Source: Sulfolobales archaeon
GTDB lineage: Archaea; Thermoproteota; Thermoprotei_A; Sulfolobales; NBVN01
Length of the DNA stretch: 64,000 nt
Reading direction: 5' to 3'
Assembly: GCA_026419835.1 (NCBI GenBank)
Contig: JAOAKQ010000003.1
Location: 59,237 to 123,236 of the forward strand
This document shows, in pieces, positions 54,242-64,000 of this stretch (positions within the stretch are counted from its first letter, which is position 1; each line of letters starts with the position of its first letter). A model generated the notes under the pieces. That model searched no databases. It had not been told where the DNA came from and worked only from the letters and a program-made list of their open reading frames with translations. The position numbers and the translations under genes were made by a program.

Positions 54242-54499
54242 TTGAGCGATAAAAAGAAGAGAATTGAGGAGAAGATACTGGAGCACGAACTCGTTCCTAA
54301 GCACGAACTCCTAACGAGAGAAGAAGCTCTCGGAGTGTTGAGAGAGCTTGGCATACGCCCGGAGCAGCTCCCCTGGATTAGAGCTTCAGACCCTATTGCT
54401 AAGCTGCTGGGCGCGAAGCCGGGTGATATCATAAGAATAGTTAGAAAATCTCCTACCGCTGGTACTTCAGTAGCTTATAGGTTTGTAGTTGTAGGATAG
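54242..54499 (+). CDS. rpoH: RNA polymerase subunit H (Rpb5)
   Basis: The 85-aa protein is the archaeal C-terminal Rpb5 homologue: '[19 protein letters not shown]', '[36 protein letters not shown]'. TTG start after GGGGTAGGG. First gene of the H-B-A1-A2-L30e-NusA-S12 operon; rpoB follows in 9 nt. Confidence 0.97.
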   Translation: MSDKKKRIEEKILEHELVPKHELLTREEALGVLRELGIRPEQLPWIRASDPIAKLLGAKPGDIIRIVRKSPTAGTSVAYRFVVVG

Positions 54500-54508
54500 G
54501 GGGTAGGT

Positions 54509-57500
54509 ATGGAGGATGCGAGCGCGTACATAACGACAAACGTTAGGTGGGAGATATATAAGGACTTCCTTCAGAGAACGGGCTTAGTAAGACACCACAT
54601 AGATTCCTTCAACAACTTTATTGAGAGGGGGTTGAAGGAGATAGTGACAAGCCTAGGTGTTATCGAGGTCCCAGCTAAAGACCCATCGCTTATAGGACTA
54701 ACTATAGAGTTCGAAGATATTAGCATAGGACCTCCGAAGTTCTACGAGGTTGAAGGCAATATAGTTGATGTAACACCAATGATGGCCCGCTTAAGGAATT
54801 TAACGTACAGTGTCTTAGTCAACGCTAAGGTGGTAGTTAAGAGGAATGGAAGTGTACTATACGAAGACGAAGTGCAGATATGCTCCCTCCCGGTAATGGT
54901 GAGATCTAAGATAGACCCGACGTCTAGGATGAGTAAGAAGGAGCTAATAGAAATTGGTGAGGACTGGGGAGATCCCGGCGGTTACTTCATAATTAACGGC
55001 TCTGAGAGGGTAATCGTAGCTCAAGAAGATTTAGCACCAAATAGAGTATTCGTCGAAAAGGCGGAACTAAGTGGAAATATAACTCACTCAGCTAAGATGA
55101 TCTCAGTTTCAGCCGGACTTAGAGTTCCCACCATAGTGGATAGGCTGAAAGACGGTACTCTAGTAATAAACTTCCCCCCTCTCCTAGCTAAAGTGCCGGT
55201 AGTTATTGTAATGAAAGCTCTCGGACTAACGACCGATAAGGAGATCGTCTACGCGATATCTCACGATCCCGAAGTACAGCAAGAGCTTCTACCATCCCTT
55301 CTACAAGTACAAGAAATAAAAACCCGCGAGGACGCTCTCGATTACATAGGTGCTAGAATTGCCGCCGGGCAGGTAGCTGAGGCGAGAAGAAAGAGAGCTG
55401 AGGAAGTTCTAGATAGATACCTATTTCCACACGTGGGAACGGACTCATCTCCATCCGTTAGACTAAAGAAGGCCCTCTACCTTGGGCAGATGATCAACAG
55501 GCTGATAGAGCTTGTCTTAGGAAAGAGAGAAGCGGATGATAGAGACCACTACGGAAATAGGAGACTGAGATTAGCGGGTGATTTATTAGCTCAGCTATTT
55601 AGAGTTGCCTTTAGGCAGTACATAGAGGAACTAAAGAGTTCTCTAGAGAGAGTAACGATAAGGTCCGGACGTATAAATGTTAGGGCATTTGCTAGACCGG
55701 ATATCGTTACTGATAGAATAAGACACGCGCTAGCAACCGGAAACTGGGTCGGTGGGAAGACCGGAGTAAGTCAGATGCTAGATAGAACTAACTGGATATC
55801 TATGCTTAGCCACCTCAGGAGAACGGTTTCACCGCTTAGTAGAGGGCAGCCGCATTTTGAAGCGCGCGACGTTCATGGAACTCAGTTCGGTAGAATATGC
55901 CTATTCGAGACCCCTGAAGGACCTAACTGCGGGTTAGTTAAGAACCTAGCTCTCTACGTAAAGATATCTGCGGGCGTCAATCCGGAGGAGGTCCTGTCGA
56001 TCTTGAAGAAACTAGGTTTAACTCCAGCTGAAGAAGTATTCAAGAAGCTCGTTAACCAGGAACTACCAGTAGAGAGTGTGGAGGCTTACGCTAAGGTATT
56101 TCTAAATGGAACTCTAGTTGGCTACTACTCAGGAAGCGCGGACTCTCTAGCAAAAATCCTCATCTATATGAGGAGAAAGGGTAGACTGCACCCAGAAGTA
56201 AACGTTAAGTACTTAAAGACGGAGTACCTCAACGAGGTCTATGTAAACACAGATGAGGGAAGAACTCTCAGACCTCTCGTAGTAGTAGAAAACGGCAAGC
56301 CCAGAATAACTCAGGAAGTAGTTAATGAGTACTTAGCTGGAAGAATGACTTTCGACGACTTAGTTAGGAGAGGGTACGTTGAGTTTCTAGATCCTGACGA
56401 AGAGGAGAACTCCTACGTTGCGCTAAACCCGGAAGACCTCACACCGGAGCACACGCACCTAGAACTATGGCCTCCAGCTATAGTCGGTGTAGCTGCAGCA
56501 ACCATACCGTACCTAGAGCACAACCAGTCTCCGAGAAATACCTATCAATCAGCTATGGCTAAGCAAGCTCTAGGAGTTTACGCTTCAAACTACAACTTGA
56601 GATTTGATAGCAGAGCGCACATCCTGCACTACCCGCAGAAACCAATAGTTCAAACGAAATTCCTAGATGTTATAGGATACAACGGCAGACCGGCGGGTCA
56701 GAATTTCGTAGTCGCTATTTTATCGTACACCGGCTACAACATGGAGGATGCTGTAATAGTAAATAAGTCCTCCGTAGATAGAGGATTAGCGCGCAGTACG
56801 TTCTACAGGGAGTACTTGACTGAGGAGTTAAGATATGCTGGAGGGCAGATGGATAAAATAGAGATTCCGGAGCCTTCAATAAGAGGTTATAGAGGGAGAG
56901 AAAACTACTCACTACTTGATGATGACGGTATTGTGAGTCCGGAGGCTAAGGTATTCTCAGGAAACGTTTTAGTGGGGAAGACCTCGCCACCTCGATTCAT
57001 GGAGGAGTACAAAGAACTAGGAATAGTGAGCACTACGAGGCGGGATACCTCGATAACTCTTAGACATGGAGATAGAGGTGTTGTGGACTCCGCACTGATA
57101 ACTGTATCGGCTGATGGGAATAAGCTAGTTAGAGTCAGAGTTAGAGACTTGAGAATACCAGAGATAGGTGATAAATTCGCTTCAAGACACGGTCAGAAGG
57201 GTGTTATAGGGTTACTTCTCCCGCAGTACGACATGCCCTACACACCGGACGGCATAACTCCAGATATAATAGTGAACCCGCATGCGCTGCCTTCTAGAAT
57301 GACTATTGGGCAGTTAATTGAGTCTATAGCCGGCAAAGTTGGAGCTCTTGAAGGTAGGTTAGTTGATGGAACGCCGTTCTACGGAGAAAAACCCGACGAA
57401 CTGAAGGTTAGACTACTGCTCAAAGGCTACCCGAAGGAAGGTACCGAGCCTCTCTACGATGGAAGAACGGGGGAGCTCATCACTAATCCCGTATTTATTG

Positions 57501-57922
57501 GTATAGTCTACTACCAGAGACTTCACCACATGGTAGCGGACAAGATCCACTCTAGAGCGAGGGGACCGGTGCAACTACTAACTCGACAGCCAACGGAGGG
57601 AAGAGCTAGAGAAGGCGGTCTTAGATTTGGTGAAATGGAGAGGGATTGTCTCATAGGTCACGGAGCCGCCCTACTACTTCAGGAGAGAATGCTGGAAAGT
57701 TCCGATAAGGTGTTGGTCTACGTTTGCTCCGACTGCGGTCTAATAGGTTGGTTCGATAGAAAGAAGAATAGGTACGTGTGCCCACTGCACGGAGATAAAG
57801 AGAGACTCTACCCAGTCAAGGTTAGCTACGCGTTCAAGCTCCTACTGCAGGAGCTTATGTCTATGATGATCTACCCGAAGCTCATACTCGGAGATAGGTA
57901 TGAGATAGCTGGAGGTAGGTAG
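54509..57922 (+). CDS. rpoB: RNA polymerase subunit B (beta, unsplit)
   Basis: Second-largest polymerase subunit. The 1137-aa protein is one uninterrupted chain, as in crenarchaea (euryarchaeal methanogens split it into B' and B''). Visible are the protrusion and lobe ('[18 protein letters not shown]'), '[20 protein letters not shown]', the hybrid-binding block '[20 protein letters not shown]' and a C-terminal zinc site CSDCGLIG...CPLHG. Separated from rpoA1 by 2 nt. Confidence 0.98.
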   Translation: MEDASAYITTNVRWEIYKDFLQRTGLVRHHIDSFNNFIERGLKEIVTSLGVIEVPAKDPSLIGLTIEFEDISIGPPKFYEVEGNIVDVTPMMARLRNLTYSVLVNAKVVVKRNGSVLYEDEVQICSLPVMVRSKIDPTSRMSKKELIEIGEDWGDPGGYFIINGSERVIVAQEDLAPNRVFVEKAELSGNITHSAKMISVSAGLRVPTIVDRLKDGTLVINFPPLLAKVPVVIVMKALGLTTDKEIVYAISHDPEVQQELLPSLLQVQEIKTREDALDYIGARIAAGQVAEARRKRAEEVLDRYLFPHVGTDSSPSVRLKKALYLGQMINRLIELVLGKREADDRDHYGNRRLRLAGDLLAQLFRVAFRQYIEELKSSLERVTIRSGRINVRAFARPDIVTDRIRHALATGNWVGGKTGVSQMLDRTNWISMLSHLRRTVSPLSRGQPHFEARDVHGTQFGRICLFETPEGPNCGLVKNLALYVKISAGVNPEEVLSILKKLGLTPAEEVFKKLVNQELPVESVEAYAKVFLNGTLVGYYSGSADSLAKILIYMRRKGRLHPEVNVKYLKTEYLNEVYVNTDEGRTLRPLVVVENGKPRITQEVVNEYLAGRMTFDDLVRRGYVEFLDPDEEENSYVALNPEDLTPEHTHLELWPPAIVGVAAATIPYLEHNQSPRNTYQSAMAKQALGVYASNYNLRFDSRAHILHYPQKPIVQTKFLDVIGYNGRPAGQNFVVAILSYTGYNMEDAVIVNKSSVDRGLARSTFYREYLTEELRYAGGQMDKIEIPEPSIRGYRGRENYSLLDDDGIVSPEAKVFSGNVLVGKTSPPRFMEEYKELGIVSTTRRDTSITLRHGDRGVVDSALITVSADGNKLVRVRVRDLRIPEIGDKFASRHGQKGVIGLLLPQYDMPYTPDGITPDIIVNPHALPSRMTIGQLIESIAGKVGALEGRLVDGTPFYGEKPDELKVRLLLKGYPKEGTEPLYDGRTGELITNPVFIGIVYYQRLHHMVADKIHSRARGPVQLLTRQPTEGRAREGGLRFGEMERDCLIGHGAALLLQERMLESSDKVLVYVCSDCGLIGWFDRKKNRYVCPLHGDKERLYPVKVSYAFKLLLQELMSMMIYPKLILGDRYEIAGGR

Positions 57923-57924
57923 CT

Positions 57925-60573
57925 ATGGTAGAGTCCGATAAGACAATTAAAGGAATAAAGTTCGGAATTCTATCGCCAGAAATGATTAGAAAGATATCTG
58001 TAACAGCTGTAGTTACCCCGGAAGTCTACGACGAGAACGGTATACCTATAGAAGGCGGTGTGATGGACCCGAGGCTTGGCGTTATAGAGCCCGGTCAGAG
58101 GTGTGCTACTTGTGGAAATACTCTAGCTCAGTGCCCGGGTCACTTCGGCCACCTAGAACTAGCTAAGCCGATAATACACATAGGTTACGTAAGACACATA
58201 TTCATGCTACTAAAAACTACCTGCCACTCCTGCAATAGAGTTAAGATACCTGAAGAAGATGTTCTCAGGTATAGAGACCTCTACCGCAGACTTAGAAATA
58301 GGTGGCCGCAGTTAGCTAGTAGCTTAATTGAGTTCATCAGACAGAAAGCTTCTAAAGCGCTAGAGTGCCCCCACTGCGGATCTAGACAGTTCAAGATAAG
58401 ACTAGAGAAACCAGCTACATTCATAGAGGAAGGTGGTAGAGGAAAGCTCTACCCAGATGTAATTAAGCAGTGGCTCAGTAACATACCTAACACGGACCTG
58501 GAGATCCTCGGTATAGACCCGGAGGTGGCTAGACCTGAGTGGATGATAATTAACGTACTCGCTATACCGCCAATCGCGGTTAGACCGTCGATAGTTCTAG
58601 AAACCGGTATGAGAGCTGAAGACGACTTAACGCATAAGCTCGTTGACATAATTAGAGCTAATGAGAAGTTGAAGGAAGCTTTGAACTCGGGGGCTCCGGA
58701 AATAATACTGGAAGACCTGTGGGAACTGCTTCAGTACCACGTAATGACGTACATAGACAACGAACTACCTGGGGTTCCAGTAGCTAAGAGAAGATCCGGT
58801 ATGCCCCTCAAAACCCTATCTCAGAGACTTAAAGGTAAGGAAGGTAGATTCAGAGGCAACCTCTCGGGCAAGAGAGTAGACTACTCAGCTAGGACGGTGA
58901 TAAGTCCAGACCCGAACCTGGGTATTAACGAAGTTGGCGTACCGTACGAGGTAGCTATGACGCTAACAGTTCCCGAGTACGTAACTCAGTGGAATCTAGA
59001 TAAAATGCGTGAATACGTGTTGAACGGTCCCTACAGGTGGCCTGGAGCGAACTATGTAATAGACCCCTCCGGGCGCCGACTAGACCTAAGGTACGTCAAA
59101 GACCTTAAAGCTCTAGCCGAGAGCCTCAAACCCGGGTATATCGTAGAGAGGCACCTCGTAAACGGAGACATAGTCATGTTCAACAGACAGCCGTCTCTTC
59201 ACAGAATGTCTATAATGGTTCACAGAGTGCGGGTTCTACCTGGAAAGACTTTTAGACTACACCTAGCGGTATGCCCCCCCTATAATGCCGATTTCGATGG
59301 CGATGAGATGAACCTCCACGTTCCGCAGACCGTTGAAGCAAGAGCTGAAGCTGAGGAACTTCTACTCGTAGAGAAGCACATACTAACTCCCAGGTACGGA
59401 GGACCTATAATAGGCGGTATACAGGACTACATAAGCGGAGGCTATCTCCTAACCCTCAAATCAACACTCCTAACTAAAGACCAGGTTTCCGATCTTCTAG
59501 CAACTATAGACTACCTGGGAGAGATTCCGGAGCCGGCTATACTATCGCCAGTAGAGGCTTGGACTGGTAAGCAGATATTCAGCCTACTACTTCCCGAGGA
59601 TTTTAATTTCATAGGGGAAACGAGGCTCTCGTCCGGTAACCTCAAGTGCTCCTCGGATGAGTGCTTCTGGGACACGCTACTCTTGGTGAAGAAGGGTAGG
59701 ATACTGGCTGGAGTAATAGATAAAACTGTAATAGGGTCTCAGCAGCCTAAGTCCATGATGCACTACCTAATTATGGATAAAGGTGTTGAAGTAGGTGCTG
59801 AGTTTATGAATAAAGCATTCAAGCTATTCCTTAGATACATAGAGATGGTAGGTTTTACCATGACTCTAGACAACGTCAAGCCCGATGAGAGAGCTCTGGA
59901 GGAATCCGCGAAAGTAATTAGCGATTCGTACGGTGAAGTTCAAAAGCTGATAGACATGTACAGAGCCGGGCAGCTAGAGCCAGTTCCAGGTAGAACCCTG
60001 AGTGAAACCCTGGAGATCAGGATACTGGACGTACTGGCTAGAGCTCGTGATGACGCTGGCTCGGCGTCTATTAAGTACATGAGCTTAACGAACCCGGTCT
60101 ACATAATGGCTAGAACGGGTGCTAGAGGTGGCAACTTAAACATAACTCAGATGTCCGTCGTTCTAGGTCAGCAGTCAGTTAGAGGTGAGAGAATATGGCG
60201 TGGCTACAGAGGTAGGGTTCTATCGCACTACAAGTACGGAGATCTATCACCCAAAGCTAAGGGTTTTGTTGAGAGCTCGTTCTACAGAGGTCTAACTCCT
60301 CTAGAAGTCTTCTTCCACTCCGCTGGAGGTAGGGAAGGTCTAGTAGACACGGCTGTGAGAACTTCACAGAGTGGCTACATGCAGAGGAGGCTGATAAACG
60401 CTCTTCAAGATCTGTATATAGAGTACGACATGTCGGTCAGAAGTCTCTACGGAGAGCTCGTCCAGTTCAAGTACGGTGAGGATTCCGTAGACCCGAAGAA
60501 AACGGCCTTCGGTAAAGCGGTGGACATAGACAGAATAATCGTAAAGAACGTCGGGTGGAGGATGAGTGTATGA
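57925..60573 (+). CDS. rpoA1: RNA polymerase subunit A' (RpoA1)
   Basis: N-terminal two-thirds of the largest subunit. The 882-aa protein has the zinc clamp [17 protein letters not shown], a second zinc site (CHSCN...CPHCG) and the Mg-binding catalytic loop [12 protein letters not shown] at about residues 453-464. It ends in the bridge-helix/trigger-loop region '[23 protein letters not shown]'. Split from A'' at the usual archaeal position; overlaps rpoA2 by 4 nt (ATGA). Confidence 0.98.
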   Translation: MVESDKTIKGIKFGILSPEMIRKISVTAVVTPEVYDENGIPIEGGVMDPRLGVIEPGQRCATCGNTLAQCPGHFGHLELAKPIIHIGYVRHIFMLLKTTCHSCNRVKIPEEDVLRYRDLYRRLRNRWPQLASSLIEFIRQKASKALECPHCGSRQFKIRLEKPATFIEEGGRGKLYPDVIKQWLSNIPNTDLEILGIDPEVARPEWMIINVLAIPPIAVRPSIVLETGMRAEDDLTHKLVDIIRANEKLKEALNSGAPEIILEDLWELLQYHVMTYIDNELPGVPVAKRRSGMPLKTLSQRLKGKEGRFRGNLSGKRVDYSARTVISPDPNLGINEVGVPYEVAMTLTVPEYVTQWNLDKMREYVLNGPYRWPGANYVIDPSGRRLDLRYVKDLKALAESLKPGYIVERHLVNGDIVMFNRQPSLHRMSIMVHRVRVLPGKTFRLHLAVCPPYNADFDGDEMNLHVPQTVEARAEAEELLLVEKHILTPRYGGPIIGGIQDYISGGYLLTLKSTLLTKDQVSDLLATIDYLGEIPEPAILSPVEAWTGKQIFSLLLPEDFNFIGETRLSSGNLKCSSDECFWDTLLLVKKGRILAGVIDKTVIGSQQPKSMMHYLIMDKGVEVGAEFMNKAFKLFLRYIEMVGFTMTLDNVKPDERALEESAKVISDSYGEVQKLIDMYRAGQLEPVPGRTLSETLEIRILDVLARARDDAGSASIKYMSLTNPVYIMARTGARGGNLNITQMSVVLGQQSVRGERIWRGYRGRVLSHYKYGDLSPKAKGFVESSFYRGLTPLEVFFHSAGGREGLVDTAVRTSQSGYMQRRLINALQDLYIEYDMSVRSLYGELVQFKYGEDSVDPKKTAFGKAVDIDRIIVKNVGWRMSV

Positions 60574-62036
60574 GCAAGAAGCCTAGGAGGAGTAAGAAAG
60601 AGAAGAAAGTCGTGGAGAAGGAAGCTACGGCGTTCGAAGAAATACGTAGAGCTGTCGTAGAACCCGGCGAGCTCGTAGGTAAGCTAATTGAGGAGTACGG
60701 TCTCAGCCAGAAGCTGCCTCCCGCTATGGTTAACTCTATTAGGTCTATAGTTCTGGGAAAGTACGGTGCTAGACCTAATGAAGTAGCTATTAGACAGGAA
60801 TTCGACCGCCTCGTAGTTCTAGCTCAGAAGATCTACAGTGTAATGGAGCCTTTGAGAAAGACCGTGCCGGAAGCAATTGTAGATGAAGCCTTATCGAAGT
60901 TAATGGAAGCATCGAGCAGGTACTCTCTAACTGACAAGGAGTTGGTCGGGATAAGAGAAGACATAGTCCAGTCGTACCTACGCTCTATAGTAGAACCCGG
61001 GGAACCTGTGGGAACCGTGGCCGCACAATCTATTGGTGAACCCAGTACTCAGATGACGTTGAGAACGTTTCACTTTGCTGGTGTTAGAGAACTTAATGTC
61101 ACGCTGGGCCTACCCAGGCTAATAGAGCTTGTTGACGCAAAGAGAAGACCTGAAACACCGATCATGGAGATATACCTTAGAGACGAGTACAAGCACGACC
61201 TTAACGTAGCTCTCGAAATAGCTCGAAAACTCGAGTACACGAATCTCGAAGCTATAACGGCATCAGCTGAAGTAGACTTAGTAACGGAGAGTGTGTTAAT
61301 AAGGCTAGATAAAGACATGCTTGAAGATAAGGGTCTAACTGTAAATAGTGTTGTGGAAGCTCTATCTAAGGGGAAGGCTCTGGCGGGTAGAGTTAGAGTA
61401 GATGAAGTAGACCCCCTAACACTCGTAGTAGAAGTTCCTAAAGCGCACTCGCACATCTCTAAGATACTTAAATTTAGAGAGAGACTGCTTAAAGCTAAGA
61501 TTAAGGGAGTTAAGGGGATTAGGAAGGTAATTCTTCAGAGAAGGTACAGCCCAGCTACCGGTAGGTACGAGTACGTCTTACTGACCGAGGGTTCGAACTT
61601 GGCTGAAGTTCTAGGAATTCCGCAGGTAGATCACAGAAGAACGAGAACTAACGATATACACGAAATAGAGAGAGTGCTCGGTATAGAAGCGGCTAGGCAG
61701 GCTTTAATAAGTGAGATGATGAATACTCTACGAGAGCAGGGTCTCGAGGTAGACGTAAGGCACGTAATGCTAGTAGCTGACATAATGACGTGGTCCGGTA
61801 TTGTTAGACAGATAGGGAGGCACGGTGTAGTGGGGGAGAAGAGGAGTGCGCTAGCTAGAGCTGCCTTCGAGATAACTACTAAGCAGTTGTTTGATGCGAG
61901 TGTTTCAGGAGAGTTCGATAGTCTGCAGGGTGTTGCGGAGAACGTTATTATAGGTCAGCTAATGCCTTTTGGAACTAGTCTTGTGGAACTTAAAACTAGT
62001 CCGCAGCTACTAGCTAGGGGTGAAGGCGCTCAGTGA
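60570..62036 (+). CDS. rpoA2: RNA polymerase subunit A'' (RpoA2)
   Basis: C-terminal part of the largest subunit. The track start is GTG 60555; ATG 60570 in the ATGA overlap is preferred, giving about 488 aa. A lysine-rich extension ([17 protein letters not shown]) precedes the core, which contains '[29 protein letters not shown]' (trigger loop) and '[21 protein letters not shown]'. The basic extension makes it longer than many archaeal A'' chains. Overlaps rpl30e by 4 nt. Confidence 0.97.
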   Translation: MSKKPRRSKKEKKVVEKEATAFEEIRRAVVEPGELVGKLIEEYGLSQKLPPAMVNSIRSIVLGKYGARPNEVAIRQEFDRLVVLAQKIYSVMEPLRKTVPEAIVDEALSKLMEASSRYSLTDKELVGIREDIVQSYLRSIVEPGEPVGTVAAQSIGEPSTQMTLRTFHFAGVRELNVTLGLPRLIELVDAKRRPETPIMEIYLRDEYKHDLNVALEIARKLEYTNLEAITASAEVDLVTESVLIRLDKDMLEDKGLTVNSVVEALSKGKALAGRVRVDEVDPLTLVVEVPKAHSHISKILKFRERLLKAKIKGVKGIRKVILQRRYSPATGRYEYVLLTEGSNLAEVLGIPQVDHRRTRTNDIHEIERVLGIEAARQALISEMMNTLREQGLEVDVRHVMLVADIMTWSGIVRQIGRHGVVGEKRSALARAAFEITTKQLFDASVSGEFDSLQGVAENVIIGQLMPFGTSLVELKTSPQLLARGEGAQ

Positions 62037-62353
62037 GTGACTTAGCTAGACCGGAGCTGGAGAAGGAGATTAAAAACGTTATTAGGACGGGTAAGTACTT
62101 ACTGGGGAGTAAGAAGAGTTTGAAGGCAATACTAACAGGTAGAGCTAGAGCTGTGGTCGTAGCTAGTAAAATACCTCCAGAAATAGAGATCGACGTACTT
62201 CACTACTCTAAACTCGGTAATATACCGGTAGTGAGGTACCCTGGAAGTAGCTACGACCTCGGACTAGTCTGCGGTAAGCAATTCCCGGTTTCAGTTATAG
62301 CTATTCTCGACTTCGGTGAATCTAAATTCGAGGAGGTGCTGGGCTCTGTCTGA
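62033..62353 (+). CDS. rpl30e: 50S ribosomal protein L30e
   Basis: The 106-aa protein is an L7Ae/L30e-fold RNA-binding protein: 'GKYLLGSKKSLKAILTGRARAVVVASKIPPE', then 'LGLVCGKQFPVSVIAILDFG'. GTGA overlap with rpoA2. Its final codons carry the ribosome-binding site and start of nusA. Confidence 0.96.
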   Translation: MSDLARPELEKEIKNVIRTGKYLLGSKKSLKAILTGRARAVVVASKIPPEIEIDVLHYSKLGNIPVVRYPGSSYDLGLVCGKQFPVSVIAILDFGESKFEEVLGSV

Positions 62354-62780
62354 AATTAGGTTGAGCAACGAAGAACTAAGGTACATGGCCCTCTTCAGCG
62401 ATGTAACTGGTGTTGATGTTAGAGACTGCATTATAGATTCTGAGAGTAGTGCTATAGTTTTCATAGTGCCTCCGGGTAAGGCAGGCCTAGCTATTGGAAA
62501 TAGAGGTGCGAACGTTAAGAGGCTGTCTAAGATACTAGGCAAGAGAATAGAAGTCGTTGAGTGGGCTGATAATCTAGAGGACTTCGTTAAGAACCTCTTC
62601 CTTCCAGCTAGAGTTCTGGGGACTAGCTTGATGAAGCTTAAAGACGGTAGGAAGGTGCTCTACGTAAGAGTGAACCAGGAGGATAAGGGGTTAGCTATAG
62701 GTAAGGGCGGTAGAAACGTTAACAAGGCTAGGACCATACTGAAGAGGTACTTCGATATCGACGTAGTTTCAATCATCTGA
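62346..62780 (+). CDS. nusA: NusA-like KH-domain transcription/ribosome factor, probable CTG start
   Basis: Archaeal NusA consists of two KH domains: 'FIVPPGKAGLAIGNRGANVKRLSKILG' and 'YVRVNQEDKGLAIGKGGRNVNKARTIL'. It is expected to begin (M)SEIRLSNEE. In that position the codon is CTG (62346-62348), seven nt after a strong ribosome site GGAGGTG (62332-62338). The GTG 62316 used by the ORF track precedes that site, and TTG 62361 is 22 nt beyond it. A CTG start is therefore the best fit, giving about 144 aa. Overlaps rpl30e by 8 nt. Confidence 0.93.
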   Translation: MSEIRLSNEELRYMALFSDVTGVDVRDCIIDSESSAIVFIVPPGKAGLAIGNRGANVKRLSKILGKRIEVVEWADNLEDFVKNLFLPARVLGTSLMKLKDGRKVLYVRVNQEDKGLAIGKGGRNVNKARTILKRYFDIDVVSII

Positions 62781-62786
62781 TGGTTC

Positions 62787-62797
62787 AGCTTATAAGT
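62787..62797 (+). promoter_or_regulatory. Possible internal TATA box before rps12
   Basis: AGCTTATAAGT lies about 32-42 nt before the rps12 TTG in the only sizeable gap (48 nt) of this operon, so S12 may have its own promoter. Confidence 0.4.
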
Positions 62798-62828
62798 CGA
62801 TGCTACTCTAAAAGCTTGAGGTGCTAGA

Positions 62829-63272
62829 TTGCCGGGCTCTAAAGCACCTAAAGGTCTCTACGCGGCTAGAAAGCTGAGACTGAAGAGGCTGAAGTTTAGG
62901 TGGTCTCAGAGAGAGTTCAGAGTTAGAATGATGAAACTTAAGGAGAAGTACGATCCACTGGAGGGGGCTCCAATGGCTCGCGGCATAGTTGTGGAGAAAG
63001 TCGGGATTGAGTCTAGGCAGCCAAACTCGGCGCTGAGAAAGTGTGTTAGAGTTCAGTTAGTCAAAAATGGAAAGGTAGTAACGGCGTTCGTTCCGTGGGA
63101 TGGGGGTATAACGTTCATAGACGAACACGACGAGGTTCTGATAGAAGGTATTGGAGGTACTAGAGGCAGGTCTATGGGTGACCTCCCCGGCGTGAGATTT
63201 AAGGTAGTTGCCGTAAATGGAGTATCTCTTAAGGAGCTTCTTAAAGGTAAGAAGCAGAAGCCTATGAGGTAG
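62829..63272 (+). CDS. rps12: 30S ribosomal protein S12
   Basis: Decoding-site protein. The 147-aa protein matches archaeal S12: '[34 protein letters not shown]', with the PNSA motif at the codon-recognition loop and '[18 protein letters not shown]'. TTG start after GAGGTGC. S7, which commonly follows in archaea, is replaced here by a DHH phosphoesterase. Confidence 0.97.
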   Translation: MPGSKAPKGLYAARKLRLKRLKFRWSQREFRVRMMKLKEKYDPLEGAPMARGIVVEKVGIESRQPNSALRKCVRVQLVKNGKVVTAFVPWDGGITFIDEHDEVLIEGIGGTRGRSMGDLPGVRFKVVAVNGVSLKELLKGKKQKPMR

Positions 63273-63290
63273 GTAAGGGCTTAGAAGAAT

Positions 63291-64000
63291 TTGAGAATAG
63301 TAGTTACTCACACGGACCTAGACGGTGTAGCTTCCGCAGCTATTATAACTCGCGCATTCGGTAGTGTAGATAGATACGTATTCATACAGCCTCAGGCACT
63401 ACCTAGAGCTCTCTCGAGCATCAACTGCTCGAGTGGGTGTGAAATATACATATCCGACCTCAGCCCGAACGGTGAAAGCGTAAGCTCCCTCCTTAAGAAT
63501 TTGAGGAGACTAGCCGGCTCTGGCGCTAGAATATGGTGGTTCGACCACCACGTATGGGACTCAACCTGGATTAAGGAAGTTTTAGGCATTGGCGTGAGGT
63601 TAGTTCAAGATATGTCTACGTGCTCAGCTGGATTAGTATACAGAGAACTCAGTAGTGGCGACACCGTCTCCGAGCGCCTATCGAGAGCGGCGTGTTCTCT
63701 AGATCTGTGGGTATTTGATGACTGGTTGGGGAACTTCCTAGCTAGATACGTTGGCTACAGTAAGAGTGAGAATTGGCGGAGGAAGGTTACCGCTAAGCTT
63801 TCATCAGGTTCTCTACTGGATAGGGGAATCGCTGAGGTTGTTGAAGATAGTGTTGATAGAGAGCTGAAGATTCTATCTGAAGCTTTAAGAAAGTGCGGTA
63901 TTAGCGATATCTGTGGAATTAAGACGGTACACTACTACAAGTCAGTTAGAGACCACGTAACGTCCTACATAGCGGCGCTTCTAATGGCTAGATACGGAGC
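63291..64000 (+). CDS. DHH-family phosphoesterase (runs off right edge)
   Basis: Partial gene, not in the ORF track. TTG 63291 opens a frame reaching the window end: 'MRIVVTHTDLDGVASAAII' (DHH motif I, D-x-D-G), 'IYISDLSP', then WWFDHHVWDSTW (the DHH motif itself) and 'SAGLVYREL'. These enzymes cleave phosphodiesters of nucleotides or short oligonucleotides (nanoRNase/RecJ-like). About 236 codons are present; a DHHA1 domain may lie beyond. It follows rps12 by 18 nt on the same strand. Confidence 0.85.
   Translation, partial: MRIVVTHTDLDGVASAAIITRAFGSVDRYVFIQPQALPRALSSINCSSGCEIYISDLSPNGESVSSLLKNLRRLAGSGARIWWFDHHVWDSTWIKEVLGIGVRLVQDMSTCSAGLVYRELSSGDTVSERLSRAACSLDLWVFDDWLGNFLARYVGYSKSENWRRKVTAKLSSGSLLDRGIAEVVEDSVDRELKILSEALRKCGISDICGIKTVHYYKSVRDHVTSYIAALLMARYG

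Overview
This window looks like a chromosomal segment of a hyperthermophilic crenarchaeon (Thermoproteota), with a Desulfurococcales/Acidilobales-like gene content. The evidence is as follows. It carries a crenarchaeal-type single-OB-fold SSB, an MCM next to GINS23, and an unsplit RpoB with split RpoA1/RpoA2. It also has fibrillarin with NOP5, FAU-1, UPF0147, a two-subunit 2-oxoacid:ferredoxin oxidoreductase, and the archaeal (trans-anhydromevalonate phosphate) mevalonate enzymes. TTTAAA-like TATA boxes sit 25-30 nt before many starts, GTG/TTG starts are common, and two tRNAs carry short introns. Species cannot be fixed from the sequence alone. I saw no CRISPR array, IS element, prophage or rRNA.

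Layout. 1-6.8 kb: a partial THEP1 NTPase, UMP kinase, an intron-containing tRNA-Leu next to a perfect 32-bp palindrome, a sugar-phosphate mutase, a Trm112-like protein, a small-ORF operon ending in peptidyl-tRNA hydrolase, a DUF123 protein, SSB and a PqqD-like protein. 6.8-13 kb: lysyl-tRNA synthetase; an operon of ferredoxin, zinc protein and OFOR alpha/beta; then a rubredoxin-like gene and a ferritin-like gene. 13-21 kb: tRNA-Val, an M20 peptidase, the MCM-GINS23 replication pair, the fibrillarin-NOP5 pair that builds C/D RNPs, Hjc resolvase and the SRP RNA. 21-26 kb: a TrkH-like cation transporter, an orphan sodium-pump decarboxylase beta subunit, tRNA-Ile, a mismatch glycosylase and a PLP enzyme. 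26-33.5 kb: KsgA/Dim1 diverges from an operon of polynucleotide kinase, UbiD-like decarboxylase, aconitase-X large subunit, and an aconitase-X small subunit fused to thymidylate kinase. FAU-1, UPF0147 and a zinc protein face it.

33.8-43.2 kb is the most accessory-looking part. It holds a 55-aa ribbon-helix-helix regulator, a four-gene membrane/DUF4350/DUF58 cluster, and a membrane-FAD oxidoreductase broken by two frameshifts. It also holds an intron-containing tRNA-Cys, a B12-type radical SAM protein and a HAD hydrolase. 43.4-50.2 kb is the classic archaeal S13-S4-S11-RpoD-L18e-L13-S9-RpoN-S2 operon followed by a MEMO protein, and S28e diverging from L24e-NDK. 50.3-64 kb has tRNA-Lys, PheST, and the RpoH-RpoB-RpoA1-RpoA2-L30e-NusA-S12 operon, and ends in a partial DHH phosphoesterase.

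Most of the region is housekeeping. The best candidates for a second look are the aconitase-X-small/Tmk fusion inside the mevalonate operon, a ferredoxin lacking a cluster ligand beside OFOR, and the 32-bp palindrome. Others are the probable CTG start of nusA, the missing canonical start of ksgA, the two short tRNA introns, and the doubly frameshifted membrane oxidoreductase.
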